A stretch of 64,000 nucleotides of DNA. Origin: Pseudoips prasinana (lineage: Eukaryota; Arthropoda; Insecta; Lepidoptera; Nolidae). Positions 29,867 through 40,560 of the stretch are shown here, in pieces; positions within the stretch are counted from its first letter, which is position 1, and each line of letters opens with the position of its first letter. The position numbers were made by a program, and so were the translations under genes. The stretch spans positions 580,501 through 644,500 of the forward strand of contig OX621263.1 in NCBI GenBank assembly GCA_951640165.1, given 5' to 3'. Under the pieces are notes generated by a model that saw nothing but the letters and a program-made list of their open reading frames with translations, was not told the DNA's origin and searched no databases.

Positions 29867-30650
29867 ACTTGTTGTGGTACCAACACACCGGGAATTTTCT
29901 ATAATTAGATTGTGATCGTTGTCTCGATGTATTGCGTCCGCCTCTGGAACGAGAGTGTGATCTGCTATTTCTCTGCATTGACAGCTTTTGCACCTGCCTT
30001 CGTAGCTCGGCGACTTCCTTGGTTAGGTCACTCAGCAGTGAACCAGGCACGGAATCGTTAACAGCCGCGACTCTCGGTGCAGTTGAAGCAAGGTCGTTGA
30101 CCCTGTCTGCCAGATCCGCGAGAACTTCTAGAGATGTAGTAGATGGCTGTCCTGCCAACACCGTCTGGATGCTATGAGGAAGTCGGCTAATCCATATGGT
30201 TTTAAGAAAGGCATCAGGTACATCTGGGCCTGCGAGTCCCTTCAGACGGTGAAATTGTGAGGGTTTGCGGTCGCCAAGCTCCTCGTGCATCAACAGCTGC
30301 TTTATTTTCTTCTCATTCGAAGCGCTGAGCCTTTTCACCAACTCCTTCTTGAGTGTTTCATATTTATTTGTCGCAGGCTGATTGACCAAAATGTCTTTAA
30401 TTTCTCAGGCATAGTGATTATCAATGTGCCCAATCACATAATTAAATTTTGTGGCGTCGTTGGTAATGCCTGAAATGGCGAACTGACCTTCCACTTGCGC
30501 AAACCATATTTCCGGTTCTTCTGGCCAGAACGGTGGTACGCGAACACCGACTTTAAATATTTGTCCAGTTTGTTCTATCGACAACTGTGTCCCCGCACTA
30601 GTACTGGGTGTTGCCGATGGCGGTCCATGTGCTTCTGGAACTTTCTCCAT
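29796..30650 (-). pseudogene. gag, right copy, with the same in-frame stop
   Basis: MEKVPEAHGPP at 30650 to NHYA-stop, resuming to the [15 protein letters not shown] end. The TGA is identical to the left copy. It overlaps pol at 29796-29866 in the +1 frame. Confidence 0.88.
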
Positions 30651-30672
30651 GTTCGTGTCTCGGGGTCACCAA

Positions 30673-31270
30673 TGTGGCGTAGGCAATAGGGGTTAGATAT
30701 ACGTAGGTATAACCCCTGTGTGCCGTGTGAGTTGGGATACAAATTAAAAGTTCACTCACTTTTAGCAGTTGCGGTTTAATACGTACACATTTACACTTAG
30801 ACAGAAGGCACAATAGTTCACAAGCACAGGAGTTCACAGGACAGATAACAGCGAAGACAGATAGCAGTAGAATGAAATGAAGTATAAAGTAATGTACATA
30901 AAGCGTAGTTCGCGTAAGCATAAAATTATATATAGAAGCGTGCGTCTAGTGTCGCGTCCTAGAATCGACTGGCGGGGGCAGCGGCAAACCTGCGCGGGCG
31001 CCGTTCACCGATGCTTGTACATAAGCGTTATGTATAACGGTATCATTGGTGAGGTGGTACAAGTCGATAGCCGCTTAGTGAAATCGATATCGATGAGGTC
31101 GATAGATATTATAGATAAAAATGTGAAAATTTATATATGTAGTAAGTATGATATTAAATGTAAATGTAATGTGTATAGTGTATTAAATGTATAGGTATTT
31201 ATAAATATAATTAAATAATACAAGGTGTACATAAATATATATTAAATGTATAGTAGGTGAGTAGCCTACA
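30673..31270 (-). repeat. 5' LTR, right copy, complete
   Basis: 598 bp; gcagcgg on plus corresponds to gccgctgcc in element sense, the 5'-LTR-specific state. Ends in GTAGCCTACA followed by CACG. Confidence 0.93.
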
Positions 31271-31279
31271 CACGTATCA

Positions 31280-31400
31280 AATAAAAAAAAACGGCTAAAT
31301 GCGAGTCGGACTCGCCTATGTTGGGTTCCGTAGCAGCAATTATTTCAGTTGATTACATGAAAGCAAATTGCGGTTTACGATTTCTGACGTATTAAAAATT
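31280..31400 (+). repeat. Lepidopteran interspersed repeat, end fragment
   Basis: It contains gagtcggactcgcc, ggttccgtagcag and gatttctgacgtattaaaaa, the same order as at 45688-45840. The gypsy right copy inserted next to it. Confidence 0.7.
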
Positions 31401-31744
31401 ATTATTATTTTATTCGTTAGACTGAATACAATTTATACACACGGCTACATAGCAAGCTATACATTTCCAATATAAGCTTGTAATTGTCGGGAAATCCTAT
31501 AGAACGCGAGATCAGCTTACACTACCTATTATTATAACCTTCCATAATGTAGATCACACAAATAAATAAAAAAAAATACTTTAAACGATTTAATTTGCTT
31601 TCGACTACCATTAAATATGTAATCTTTTCTTTTTATGATTATTAGTTTAGATTTATTTTCGGTAATTTTTAAATTGGTTTATATATAGATATCTATGGAT
31701 ACCTTCCATGCTTTTGAGCTGTGGGTCAGGAGATTGGAAACGAA
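31401..31744. other. No gene seen
   Basis: A/T-rich sequence between two repeats. I find no open frame of note and no repeat ends. Confidence 0.5.
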
Positions 31745-32110
31745 ACGAATCAGTAATCAGTAATCATTTATTTGTTTTGTTAAACATAGGTATACATTAC
31801 ATTGGTGTTAATATAGAATATAGTTCCGCTATGTTTTGCCGAGTATAATCGGCGTACAAAACGAAGTGGTCGACATAAAATCTTTGTATTAATTTTAATT
31901 ATACATTACATTTTAATATATTACATGTCAAGGATTCTGATAAGTGGAACCTTTATAACTTTGCTTATCATCTATAAAGTCTATGTTTGAGTAGTAACAT
32001 CTCTGCACTAACAACTCAAACAAACATTTTTTAAATGAGTCAATGCATTCCTGATTTAGGATGGGTGGCGGTATTTTATAGAAAATTATTGACGTCATAC
32101 CAAGGACACT
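31745..32110 (-). pseudogene. CR1/Jockey-group LINE 3' end
   Basis: The minus frame reads IIFYKIPPPILNQECIDSF, KKCLFELLVQRCYYSNIDF and ends TYQNP-stop near 31935. This matches the FYNKLP...LC..YY..DYL C-terminus of the LINE at 29200-29346. The 3' end carries a gattactgattactg short repeat. The rest is missing. Confidence 0.7.
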
Positions 32111-32424
32111 TTGGAGGAAAGGAATTGATTAAAATAATTTAAAAAATTATAATGTAATTCAACCAAAATAATAAGATATGTTCTATATATATTTACAAAT
32201 GTATGCAGGTGTAATAGTAAGTGTAGATGTTGAATGCAGGAAATAGAAGTATTAGTTTTAAACGTAAGTATAGTATTTTCTAATGAGCTATAGATCGGTG
32301 TTTTTGTAGATAATCGTTGTACCTATATGTGTTGTAAAATAATGTAAATATCCACATATTGTGTGTATCTTAGTGTTGGATGATTGTAAATTGTGAGTGA
32401 GCACGAAATAAGTATTATCTTAAC
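32111..32424. other. No gene seen
   Basis: A/T-rich flank before the BEL element; nothing recognised. Confidence 0.5.
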
Positions 32425-32429
32425 ATAAT

Positions 32430-32563
32430 TGTTGAAGCTAAATCAGATATAAACGCATGCATTGATGTTTCTAGTTTAGTTGCAATAAAATCTCGTACAG
32501 TAAAGACGTATTTCTTGTGATATAATAAATCCTCATTCAACAATCAACCTTATTACCACAACA
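32430..32563 (+). repeat. 5' LTR of the BEL element
   Basis: TGTTGAAGCTAAATC to ACCACAACA. A primer-site-like tttggtcgaaatcgagccgg follows at once. Confidence 0.92.
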
Positions 32564-32784
32564 TTTGGTCGAAATCGAGCCGGATGAACGCATCTAATAT
32601 TGAAGTAAACAACTTAGACCCGTCGTCGTGAGAACAAAAGAATCGACATTCCAGAGTGATAAGCGAACCGAGCCGTGCAGTGTTTTAAGTATTCGTTATA
32701 ATTAGTGAATAAAACTGAGAAATAACTTTAGTACATCGCATTTTGTGGCTATATTTAGGACATTTGGAGTATAATAACTGAACT

Positions 32785-33972
32785 ATGACGTCTCAAGTGG
32801 AGCAGGCAGTGAGTGAACTTGAAGATATCGCTTCGTTATTAAAGAAGACACAAATTAACCTAAAGAAATGTCCCAAAGAACGTTTGTCTAAGCCGGGATA
32901 TTTACAAACTCGCATTCAAATTTTGTATAACCATTGCATGCCATAATGGTAGAACATAATGGGAAAACACATTCACTCACATCTGGAAATGTATTGTTAA
33001 AAAATGTATGTACCTATGTTCGACAATGATTAAATGAATTATGAATTATTATTATAAACAATCGAAGATTATTGGACGGATTTTAAGAAGGCACATCAAA
33101 ACCTGTTGAGATGCACAACTCGGGAACAACGTGGAGTACTGCCATATTACGTAAATGACGAATATTTACTTCATGAAGATTTATTCTTATGTATTATCGG
33201 AGATTTGAAAGATATGTTAGTCTCGTCAACTTCAAAGATGACTGATCAATCTCTGAGTAGTAATACTTCGACTGAAGAACAATTACGTACAAAAGTGAAA
33301 CTTCCACGAATAACTATACCCTCCTTTTCTGGTTATAATTATGAAGATTGGCCTACTTTTAAGAATTTATACGTGTCATTGATACACAATTGCACTACAT
33401 TGAGCGATGTTGAAAAATTACATTATTTGAAGAGTAGTATCTCAGGCGAAGCGGCATCATTATTGAAGAACATTCAAGTGACCGGTACCAATTATGCGCA
33501 AGCATGGGAAACGCTGAATCAGCGATACAATAACAGGCGCCTAATAGTTAATGCCTTGCTTAAGCGATTATTTGCACAGAAAAAATGCAATGAATCCGCG
33601 GCACATCTGAAACTGCTCTTGGACACCACCAGTGAGATTGTGAGTAGTTTAAATAATCTAAATGTGCCGACTGAATCTTGGGATCCAGTAATTATATTTC
33701 TGGTCGTGCAGAAGTTGGACCCAGAGACTCACAAGGAATGGGAAAAGGCTGCCTATTTAGTGAAGTCAGAGGAACTACCTAGTTGGAAAGACCTGCGCGA
33801 GTTTTTAGAAGCCAAATTCCGAATGCTCGAGTTGGTCACCCCCACCACCAGTACAAGGTGTACCAAAGAACGTGTTCTACATGTAACCGCTACTGCGAAT
33901 GAGAAGCAAAAATCATGCATATTATGTAATGAGATGCACACACTGAGCCACTGTAACTGTAACCTTCAATAA
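32785..33972 (+). pseudogene. BEL gag (DUF1759-type)
   Basis: ATG at 32785 opens EQAVSELEDIASLLKKTQ. A 122-bp insert (32931-33052) brings in a stop at 32944. The same frame goes on with EDYWTDFKKAHQNLL, IPSFSGYNYEDWPTFKNLY and LKSSISGEAASLL, hallmarks of Pao gag. It ends in a Cys/His region (CILCNEMHTLSHC) and a frame break; V-T-F-N-K before MTIIERG in the next frame suggests one lost or gained base. Confidence 0.85.
32931..33052 (+). mobile_element. 122-bp LINE-tail-like insert in BEL gag
   Basis: TATAA lies on both sides (32926-32930, 33053-33057). The insert ends gattaaatgaattatgaatt, recalling the gattaaatgatttctattct end of the insert at 62247-62295. It breaks gag with a stop. Confidence 0.55.
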
Positions 33973-33973
33973 A

Positions 33974-35440
33974 ATGACAATCATTGAAAGAGGAGAATAT
34001 GTCAAAGCAAATAAACTCTGTTTCAACTGCCTCGGGGCGGGACATGCGGTGTTTAAATGTCGTATGCCAATGTCTTGCCACATCTGTAAGAGACGCCATC
34101 ATACACTTTTACATCAACAAAAGAAGAGGGACGAGTCGATACCCCATGAAGAATTGAATCAATCGACGTCATCCAGCCAAGCAGATGTAGAAGAAAAGGA
34201 AATTCATGCAATGGTTGCGTCACACTATAACGCCGGGCAGAAGATAGCACTATTAGCGACTGCAGTAGTAATTTTGAAAAGTGAATATGGACACACTACT
34301 GTTCTGAGAGCGCTAATAGATTCAGGATCTCAAGCATGTTTCATAAGCGAGAAAGCAACTCAGATCCTGAACCTTAACAAGTCACCAGTAAATCTTATCG
34401 TCTCCGGAATGGAATCCATGAAAGTTAGAGTCGAGCATGAGGTCAAAGTTCAAGTAGTATCACGATGGGAAAGCAATTTCAACTTACCTATTAGAGCCTA
34501 CGTGATGTTCAAGCAATTGTCCTCCAACATACCATCAGGCACCATGGATAATACTAAATGGCCACATCTAGCAAGCATTCAGTTAGCAGATAGAAATTAT
34601 TGTGAATCGGGAACCATCGATCTGTTGCTGGGTGTAAATGAGTATGCAGCAATTTTGAAGCAAGGATTGATCAAAGGTCCACCAGGTACACCTTGTGCAC
34701 AAAATACCTACCTGGGATGGATCATAATGGGTGAAATTACAATGAAAATAAACACACGAGAGAAATCCTTGATGGTCCTGAAACAAGAGGTTAACATAGA
34801 AGATTTACTGAGAACAATATGGAAAGTAGATACGGACACAAAAAAGAGGCTTACTGTAAAGGAACAACTATGTGAAGATATATACGAGAAGAGACATAAG
34901 CGAGACAAAGATGGAAAATACATAGTTAATACAAATCAAACAAAATCAGTACTAGGAAACACTAGAGATATAGCGAAACGAAGATTCATTCAACTAGAAA
35001 GAAGATTTAGTAAAAATTTAGAACTGAAACAAAAATATAGAAAAGTGATTAATGAATACAAGAAACTTAAACATATAGAAATAATACCAAAAGAAGAAAT
35101 AAGTAAGAAATCGGTATACTTACCCCATCACGCAGTGATCCGTAACGCCAAAGAAACGACGAAGACACGTGTTGTTTTCGACGCCTCGAGTAAAGGTTAC
35201 AACGAGTTAAGTAGAGAGCCAAGTATATGTAAGCCATTTGTGGCTAATCGCGTAGATAAAATTACAAGCAATGTAAATTACTGTCAGTGGCATCATGTTC
35301 AATCCCATGATAACCCAGCTGACACAGCATCAAAAGGGATATTAGTTGCTAATTTGAAAAGATGCGACTTATGGTGGAATGGACCACATTGGTTACTACC
35401 ACCGAAGATACAGTTCACTATACCAACAGAAGATTCCTGA
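33974..35440 (+). pseudogene. BEL zinc knuckle, protease (DUF1758-type) and RT start
   Basis: MTIIERGEYVKANKLCFNCL and CRMPMSCHICKRRHHTLLH form paired zinc knuckles. RALIDSGSQACFISEKA is the aspartic protease; SIQLADRNYCESGTIDLLLG and NTYLGWIIMGE are Pao-family blocks. SVYLPHHAVIR and TRVVFDASSKG are the start of RT. Right after it the frame jumps to FVANRVDKI and HHVQSHDNPADTASKG, the end of the RNase H/linker region. So the RT core is deleted in frame near 35200-35240. Confidence 0.88.
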
Positions 35441-35510
35441 AACAAAAGACATTAAAAGAAAACATAGATCAAATAATTAAAACTGAAGATCTCCAACTGT
35501 CTTTAGATAT

Positions 35511-35978
35511 TTGTATAAATTAGCACAGGAAAATGAATTAAAAGAAGATATAAAATCAATAAGATTAAGGAAAAGATTTAAACAATTTAGTAAATTAAAA
35601 TCGCTAGGTCCTTACCTTGTCAGAAACGGAGACCTCAGGGTGGGCGGCCGACTTAAGAACGCTGACTTGAATGATGAGTGCAAGTATCCAATAATTCTGG
35701 GCCGTAAGAGCAAACTTACCTTTCTTATAATCGCAGAAGCCCACAATAAAACGTTGCATGATGGAGTTCAGCTGATGATTGCTTACCTCAAATCCAAGTA
35801 TTGGATACTAGGAGCGAAATCATTGATGAAGAAGTTTGACCATCGTTGTCTGATATGTGCCAAACTAAATGCTAAAGTAAGATCGCAAATCATGGGTGAC
35901 TTACCAAGACGTGTCAAGCCAGCAAGAGCGTTCCTCAATTCTGGTGTGCATTTTGCTAGACCTTTTCAAATATTGTAG
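35511..35978 (+). pseudogene. BEL integrase N-terminal zinc domain, truncated
   Basis: LGPYLVRNGDLRVGGRLKNA, then H...H...C..C: HNKTLHDGVQLMIAYLK and HRCLICAKLNAK. It ends RARAFLNSGVHFARPF-like and stops; the D-D-E core is gone. The frame is shifted from 33974-35440. Confidence 0.85.
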
Positions 35979-36195
35979 AATAAAGCGTATATAGCGTGAA
36001 GAACGGTGATAGTATAACAAAACGTTGTGTCACTAAATTGTGTGCGTTACCTATCGATACAATTGCTTAAGTTCATTTGATTTTTTAATGTATAAAATCA
36101 AAGGCCACCACAGTAAATAACTAAGATTGTTTTGTTAATGTATTGAAAATATCGAATTTTGAAAGGACTTTAATAGTCCTTTAGTGGGCGGCTTA

Positions 36196-36329
36196 TGTTG
36201 AAGCTAAATCAGATATAAACGCATGCATTGATGTTTCTAGTTTAGTTGCAATAAAATCTCGTACAGTAAAGACGTATTTCTTGTGATATAATAAAGCCTC
36301 ATTCAACAATCAACCTTATTACCACAACA
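36196..36329 (+). repeat. 3' LTR of the BEL element
   Basis: 134 bp, preceded by tttagtgggcggctta as polypurine-like tract. Confidence 0.92.
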
Positions 36330-36469
36330 ATAATATTATCAAATTGCTTAGTATAATAACAACATAGTTTATATAAGAAGTTTCGTAACAGTATTTCGTA
36401 ACAAGGCCAATTAATATGGCTATAAATTATTAGTCATTGAGAGTTTAACTTGATTAAATCTTCTTCGCG

Positions 36470-37096
36470 ACTGATCTGTGTTGACGGTTGGCCTTCCTTC
36501 ACACGGGTGTATACCTTTCCAAATGATGTCCAGCAACCTGCGTCTTCTAGTAAAGACGTCTAGTAAAGACGTCTTCCATGTGTAGTGAGCGATTCTGATA
36601 TATAGATTGGTTTCGGGTCACCTTTTAGTTTCAGATGCGTTGTATTTAGTTTTTCTTTATTACTTTTATTTAAGCTTTTAGAGGCTCGAATTACGTTTTC
36701 TTTAAGGGGTGTTCAAAATAGTTCCACTATAATAGGGCTTGACCTGTTTGGTGCTTTCTTGGCGCTATATATGTTGCGTATGTCAGCATCTTGGATATCT
36801 ACATTCAGGGTGTTACCAATATTTTGTAGTATAGTTAAAAGCGCCGACCTGTTTTCAGATTGGGTCTCTGGGACATTTCCAAGCTCAAAGCTGGACGCCT
36901 TGGCAGTTCGAAAAATAATATTACTTATTTGGTATTTCAGCCTTTTGTGGTAAAAACGGGTCCAATTTGTAAGATCCGGTACTAGGAGATAATGATTCAA
37001 AGTAGTTGCTCGGTAGGCGACACACTGACAATGGTGGTCAAACACACACAGCGACGATCCGGAAGCACCAATTATAATGAGGTGGGAGGAGTCCAC
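36470..37096 (-). pseudogene. LINE ORF1 with an FP-like RNA-binding domain, decayed
   Basis: Minus frame 36713-37096 has RLKYQISNIIFRTAKASSF, IGNTLNVDIQDADIRNIY and SPIIVELF. A shifted frame downstream reads LKLKGDPKPIYISESL and FTRR. The order matches ORF1 proteins of moth LINEs related to the baculovirus FP C-terminal domain (family knowledge). Frameshifted and incomplete, with a small direct repeat agtaaagacgtct at 36550-36575. Confidence 0.6.
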
Positions 37097-37419
37097 TAAT
37101 TAGTTCCTTGTACCCCTACACACAGGGGCTTTACATACAGTTAATAATGGCGTTGGTTGCGCACGCGCTGATTGGCGTTAATGTGGAATAAGTGAAAGTG
37201 CACTGTACCTTCTGAGTGGTCAGGTGTTTTAAAATGTACCAGGGTACAATACGCCTGAAGAGGTGACTGTTCGTCGCTGGCTTTCTTGTGTATAGCTCTT
37301 CTTTGCTCTGCACTCCTATTTTTAGGACTTAATTAAAACTTAGATTTTTAAGATTAAAAACTTTAAAATAAATTAAATACAGTTATTGAGCACGTTAGCA
37401 CCTGACGGCGGTCCGGGGG
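37097..37419. other. No gene seen
   Basis: Between two LINE fragments; no coding match or repeat ends found. Confidence 0.5.
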
Positions 37420-37560
37420 GAAGAGTAATGGTCTCCATGTGTCATATTGTGATCTGTTATGCAGAGTATATCTACATATGATTCGTTTGAAAGTTCTTCT
37501 AGATGCAGATCCGATTTATTTATCAGGCCATTAATGTTTTAAGTCATTACAATATGTCTG
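37420..37560 (-). pseudogene. CR1-like LINE ORF2, endonuclease start
   Basis: The minus strand reads NINGLINKSDLHLEELSNES and YVDILCITDHNM, the first endonuclease blocks of a CR1-type ORF2. It follows the ORF1 fragment in the right order and then breaks off. Confidence 0.65.
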
Positions 37561-37611
37561 GGTTGATTGGTCCTTTTTTAATTTGGCTAGTATTCTACTG
37601 TCTAAAATAAA

Positions 37612-38277
37612 TTATTGATACTTTAGACTATAGTATTTTCGTAATATTTCTTTCAGTAAGTATCTGCAAACATTGTAAGTAAAATTATGATGTTTAGGTA
37701 CAGATTTAGCATAGCCCATGTCAAGATACAATCTATTATATTTATTACAAATATGGCGCAGTAATTGATTTAATTTATTTTCATTTAAGTACTTATTGTA
37801 TGGTATATCTGATATAATTATATTTTCAAAATTAACATTTTTAGCCATACACCAAGGTCGATTTGAAAGTCTAAAGGGTTAGTGTGATTAGCGCCTGTCA
37901 ACAAAATAACAATCGTTTCTAGTCAGGTTATCAAAGTTAAAAGAACTTATAACGTCCATAAGTTTAGCACCAGGTTTCCATATTACCAAAAATTCGTCGC
38001 CTAATAACTTTTGTAGTGTGCTTTGGATATTTCTACCTTGACCGTCTGCCAGGACAATCACCTTTTCTAGGTGACTTTGTTTTTTAGTTATTTTCCCTGA
38101 TTTTTGTGCCGGTAATATACTAGAGGCAAACACTTTATGTGTATTATGAATTTTTGTCTCGCTATTGGTATAATTTTTTATCATTGGCTTAAGTATTTTT
38201 CCCATGTTAGTACTGGTCCTAGTATATATAAGCCTCTGTTGAGATATCTCTGATTGCAGCTGAGGGCGGTAATCCAT
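37612..38277 (-). pseudogene. CR1-like LINE ORF1, SGNH domain, broken
   Basis: KVIVLADGQGRNIQSTLQKL (block I, GDS-like ADGQ), WKPGAK, then after a frame change LLTGANHTNP (GxND-like) and NIIISDIPYNKYL to the end. Two in-frame pieces (37888-38277 and 37612-37848) are joined by a stretch in another frame. It differs from the ORF1 at 25802. Confidence 0.65.
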
Positions 38278-38299
38278 AGCTTTCTTTATGAGGTGAGAT

Positions 38300-38975
38300 C
38301 TCAGAAATAGTTACTACACGTGTGTAAGGAGACCACGTCTTCCTATTTACGTCACCACTTAAACTAAGCTCATGAGATGATTCATCTTACAATACTAAAA
38401 ACCCACAAGTCACTTTCTTATGATGCTGCCATACTAACTAAACGAAGGAAATATATGATATTTAATATCCCTAAGACAAGGACATTACTTGCGAGAATGC
38501 AGTTTAGTAAAAGAGCAGCCGTGCTATATAATAAAATCAATAAATACGTCTACATTTATCCCAAAAATTACTATGACAGTAAAAAAATCATAATGAAATG
38601 GATACTAACGCTTACCTACAGTGACACCGAAACACTTCTGAAACCTTGACACATACAAATACACACCCGCACACTTGCATACTCACTCACATACACACCA
38701 GCACACTCCCAGTCACATCTACAGGCTACACTTTCATTCATATACTCACAGACAGCTACACACACTCACACACATATTTAAGTTAATTTTAGATAATTTT
38801 AGTAGTCTTACCTGTAAAAAATAACACGCTTTGCTATTGTATAACACGTCTTGCTATGGAAGAGCGAACTCTCCTAATACAGGCACTATCTGCCTAAAAG
38901 GAGGATTCAATCACAAATATTGTTTTAAAACTTAAACTTGTTAATACCATTAAACTTATTATTATTATTATTATT
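38300..38975 (+). pseudogene. LINE 3' end, plus strand, ending in a (TTA)n tail
   Basis: The frame 38377-38649 contains IFNIPKTRTLLARMQFSKRA and AVLYNKINKYVYIYPKNYYD, a LINE ORF2 C-terminus. A CA-rich 3' UTR follows, then ttattattattattatta at 38957-38974. The Dong/R4 element on the other strand meets it exactly at this repeat. Confidence 0.65.
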
Positions 38976-39264
38976 CCAAATTATTTATTTAAAGTTCTTA
39001 TTTTTAACATATTCATATCTATAAAATTTAAACAAAAAAGACAACAATTTATATAAATAAATATGTAAAAAATAGAGGTCCTCCAGCGGCGAGGTTTGAC
39101 GCCCTAGGCGTTATTTAAGTTTATTATTATTCCAAATTATTTATTTAAAGTTCTTATTTTTTACATATTTATATCTATCAAATTTAAATAAAAAAGAAAA
39201 CAATAATATATAAATAAATATGAAAAAATAGAGGTCCTCCAGCGGCGAGGTTTGACGCCCTAGG
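38975..39264 (-). repeat. Tandemly duplicated 3' UTR of the Dong/R4 element
   Basis: gaggtcctccagcggcgagg at 39078 and again at 39230, with the following UTR in both. Period about 152 bp. Both copies carry an ATT/TTA tract at the outer end, the inner one short (39119-39131). Confidence 0.85.
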
Positions 39265-39274
39265 CCGCCGGTGG

Positions 39275-39646
39275 TCAGGGCGACAGAGACAGGAACCTTC
39301 TCACAATGCGTGCCGTTCCCATTATTGCCGCCTTTTGTATCCGACCCTTGACCCAGTGATCTAGCGAAAGCCTCTTAAGATGTTGGTCGAGGCTCTTCGC
39401 TATGAGACCGTTTACGGAGACGACTATCGGGACAATTATCGTTGAGTCCACATCCCACATGGCGGTAACCTCGTGAACCAAATCTAAGTATTTTGACAAC
39501 TTGTCAGTCTCGGCTCTTACGAGGTTATCGTCAAATGGGACAGTAATATCAACAATAAATGCCCGGCGCTCCAACCGGTCTACCAAAACGATATCACAAT
39601 AGTCCTGTCTGTAATGATAGACCGGTACCAGTAGAGTTTGGCACAA
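39275..39646 (-). pseudogene. Dong/R4 restriction-like endonuclease domain
   Basis: CDIVLVDRLERRAFIVDITV matches the PD...D region of the clade's endonuclease, followed by EVTAMWDVDSTIIVPIVV and a C-terminus ending FLSLSP. The frame is shifted from the part before it; a few bases of the expected RPDI block are missing (CDI here). Confidence 0.8.
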
Positions 39647-40560
39647 CCGCTTTCGAGAACTGGTTCCGGTACGTACTTGTAGTACGGCACCTCGGAGTCC
39701 ACAAGACTATACCGAAGAGCAAGCTGCTGGTGGATAATCCTGGCAACTTGGTTATGCCTGTGCAAGTACTCGCCGTTGGCAAGATAGGAACAACCGGAAA
39801 CAATGTGTCTGATGGACTCTCCGGGACGGTGACACGCCCGACAAATGTCGATGGTACCGTCCTTGAAGATGTGCTTCCGATAGTTCCTCGTCTTGACAAC
39901 TTCATCAGCAATTGCACAAGCAAAACCTTCAGTTTCACCAAATAGGTCACCAAAACGTAGCCAGGCCACAGATGCTTGTAAGTCCACATGAGCACTATGT
40001 AGGGCCTGGTGGAACCTACCATGAAGCACCTTGCTCTTCCATACGTCAATTCGATCCCAAGTGCTAAGTACGACGGGCTTTCTCCAGTCTTCTTTAGCCA
40101 AGGAGAGCGGCGTGAGTCCGTTGTCAACGGCGGCGACGTCTCGATGCATCCCACACTCAACACCAAGGAAATATTCCCTGAGATTGCACACCTCACGGTT
40201 GTGTAGGTTCTTGGCATTGAGGAAGCCTCGACCCCCACACTTCCGTGGGATATACAATCTCATTAGTGAAGAGTGTGGATGGTGCATACGGTACGTCGTT
40301 AGGCGTTTCCGGACTTTTCGATCCAGGGCATCTAACTCAGTTTGAGTCCACCTTAGTATGCCGAAGGTGTAAACCAGTAGAGGCATTACCCAGCCGTTGA
40401 AAGCACGCACTTTATTACCACCTGACAATAGACTTTTCAGTACTTTTGTCAAGCGGTTAAAGAAGCGTTCCTTCACCAACTGCTTAATGTCCCCATCTGG
40501 GATATTTAGACACTCAGACATACCAAGGTATTTGTAGGTTTCGGTTTCAGAAAGGGATCT
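39580..40560 (-). pseudogene. Dong/R4 RT thumb and zinc finger part
   Basis: It starts in frame with ETETYKYLGMSECLNIPD, then VMPLLVYTFGILRWTQTELD, KRLTTYRMHHPHSS, LYIPRKCGGRGF, and the CRACHRPGESIRHIVSGCSY zinc finger. It ends when the frame is lost near 39600. Confidence 0.85.

Larger units (their letters stand above)
20325..31150. repeat. Right arm of the large inverted duplication
   Basis: Reverse complement of 12728-19793, with an extra LINE at 25797-29563. Without it the arm is about 7.06 kb. Beyond 31150 the gypsy LTR continues to 31270 and its target duplication, which the left arm lacks. Confidence 0.93.
22306..31274 (-). mobile_element. Ty3/gypsy retrotransposon, right copy, with nested LINE
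   Basis: Complete ends: LTRs 22310-22907 and 30673-31270, both 598 bp, flanked by CACG at 22306-22309 and 31271-31274 (4-bp target duplication). Gag and pol are as in the left copy, but pol lacks the 2-nt insertion. A 3767-bp LINE (25797-29563) splits pol between protease and reverse transcriptase. Its 5' LTR shares gccgctgcccc with the left 5' LTR. Confidence 0.95.
32425..36334 (+). mobile_element. BEL/Pao LTR retrotransposon with internal deletions
   Basis: LTRs of 134 bp (32430-32563 and 36196-36329) differ at one visible base (aaatcctc / aaagcctc). ATAAT occurs on both sides (32425-32429, 36330-36334), a perfect 5-bp duplication. The inside keeps gag, protease, the start of RT and the integrase zinc domain. 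RT core, RNase H and the integrase catalytic core are deleted. Confidence 0.93.

Noticed and set aside
12728..31150. Two independent gypsy insertions in opposite orientation
   Set aside because: Shared LTR-position-specific differences, shared lesions and mirrored non-element flank require duplication of one insertion.
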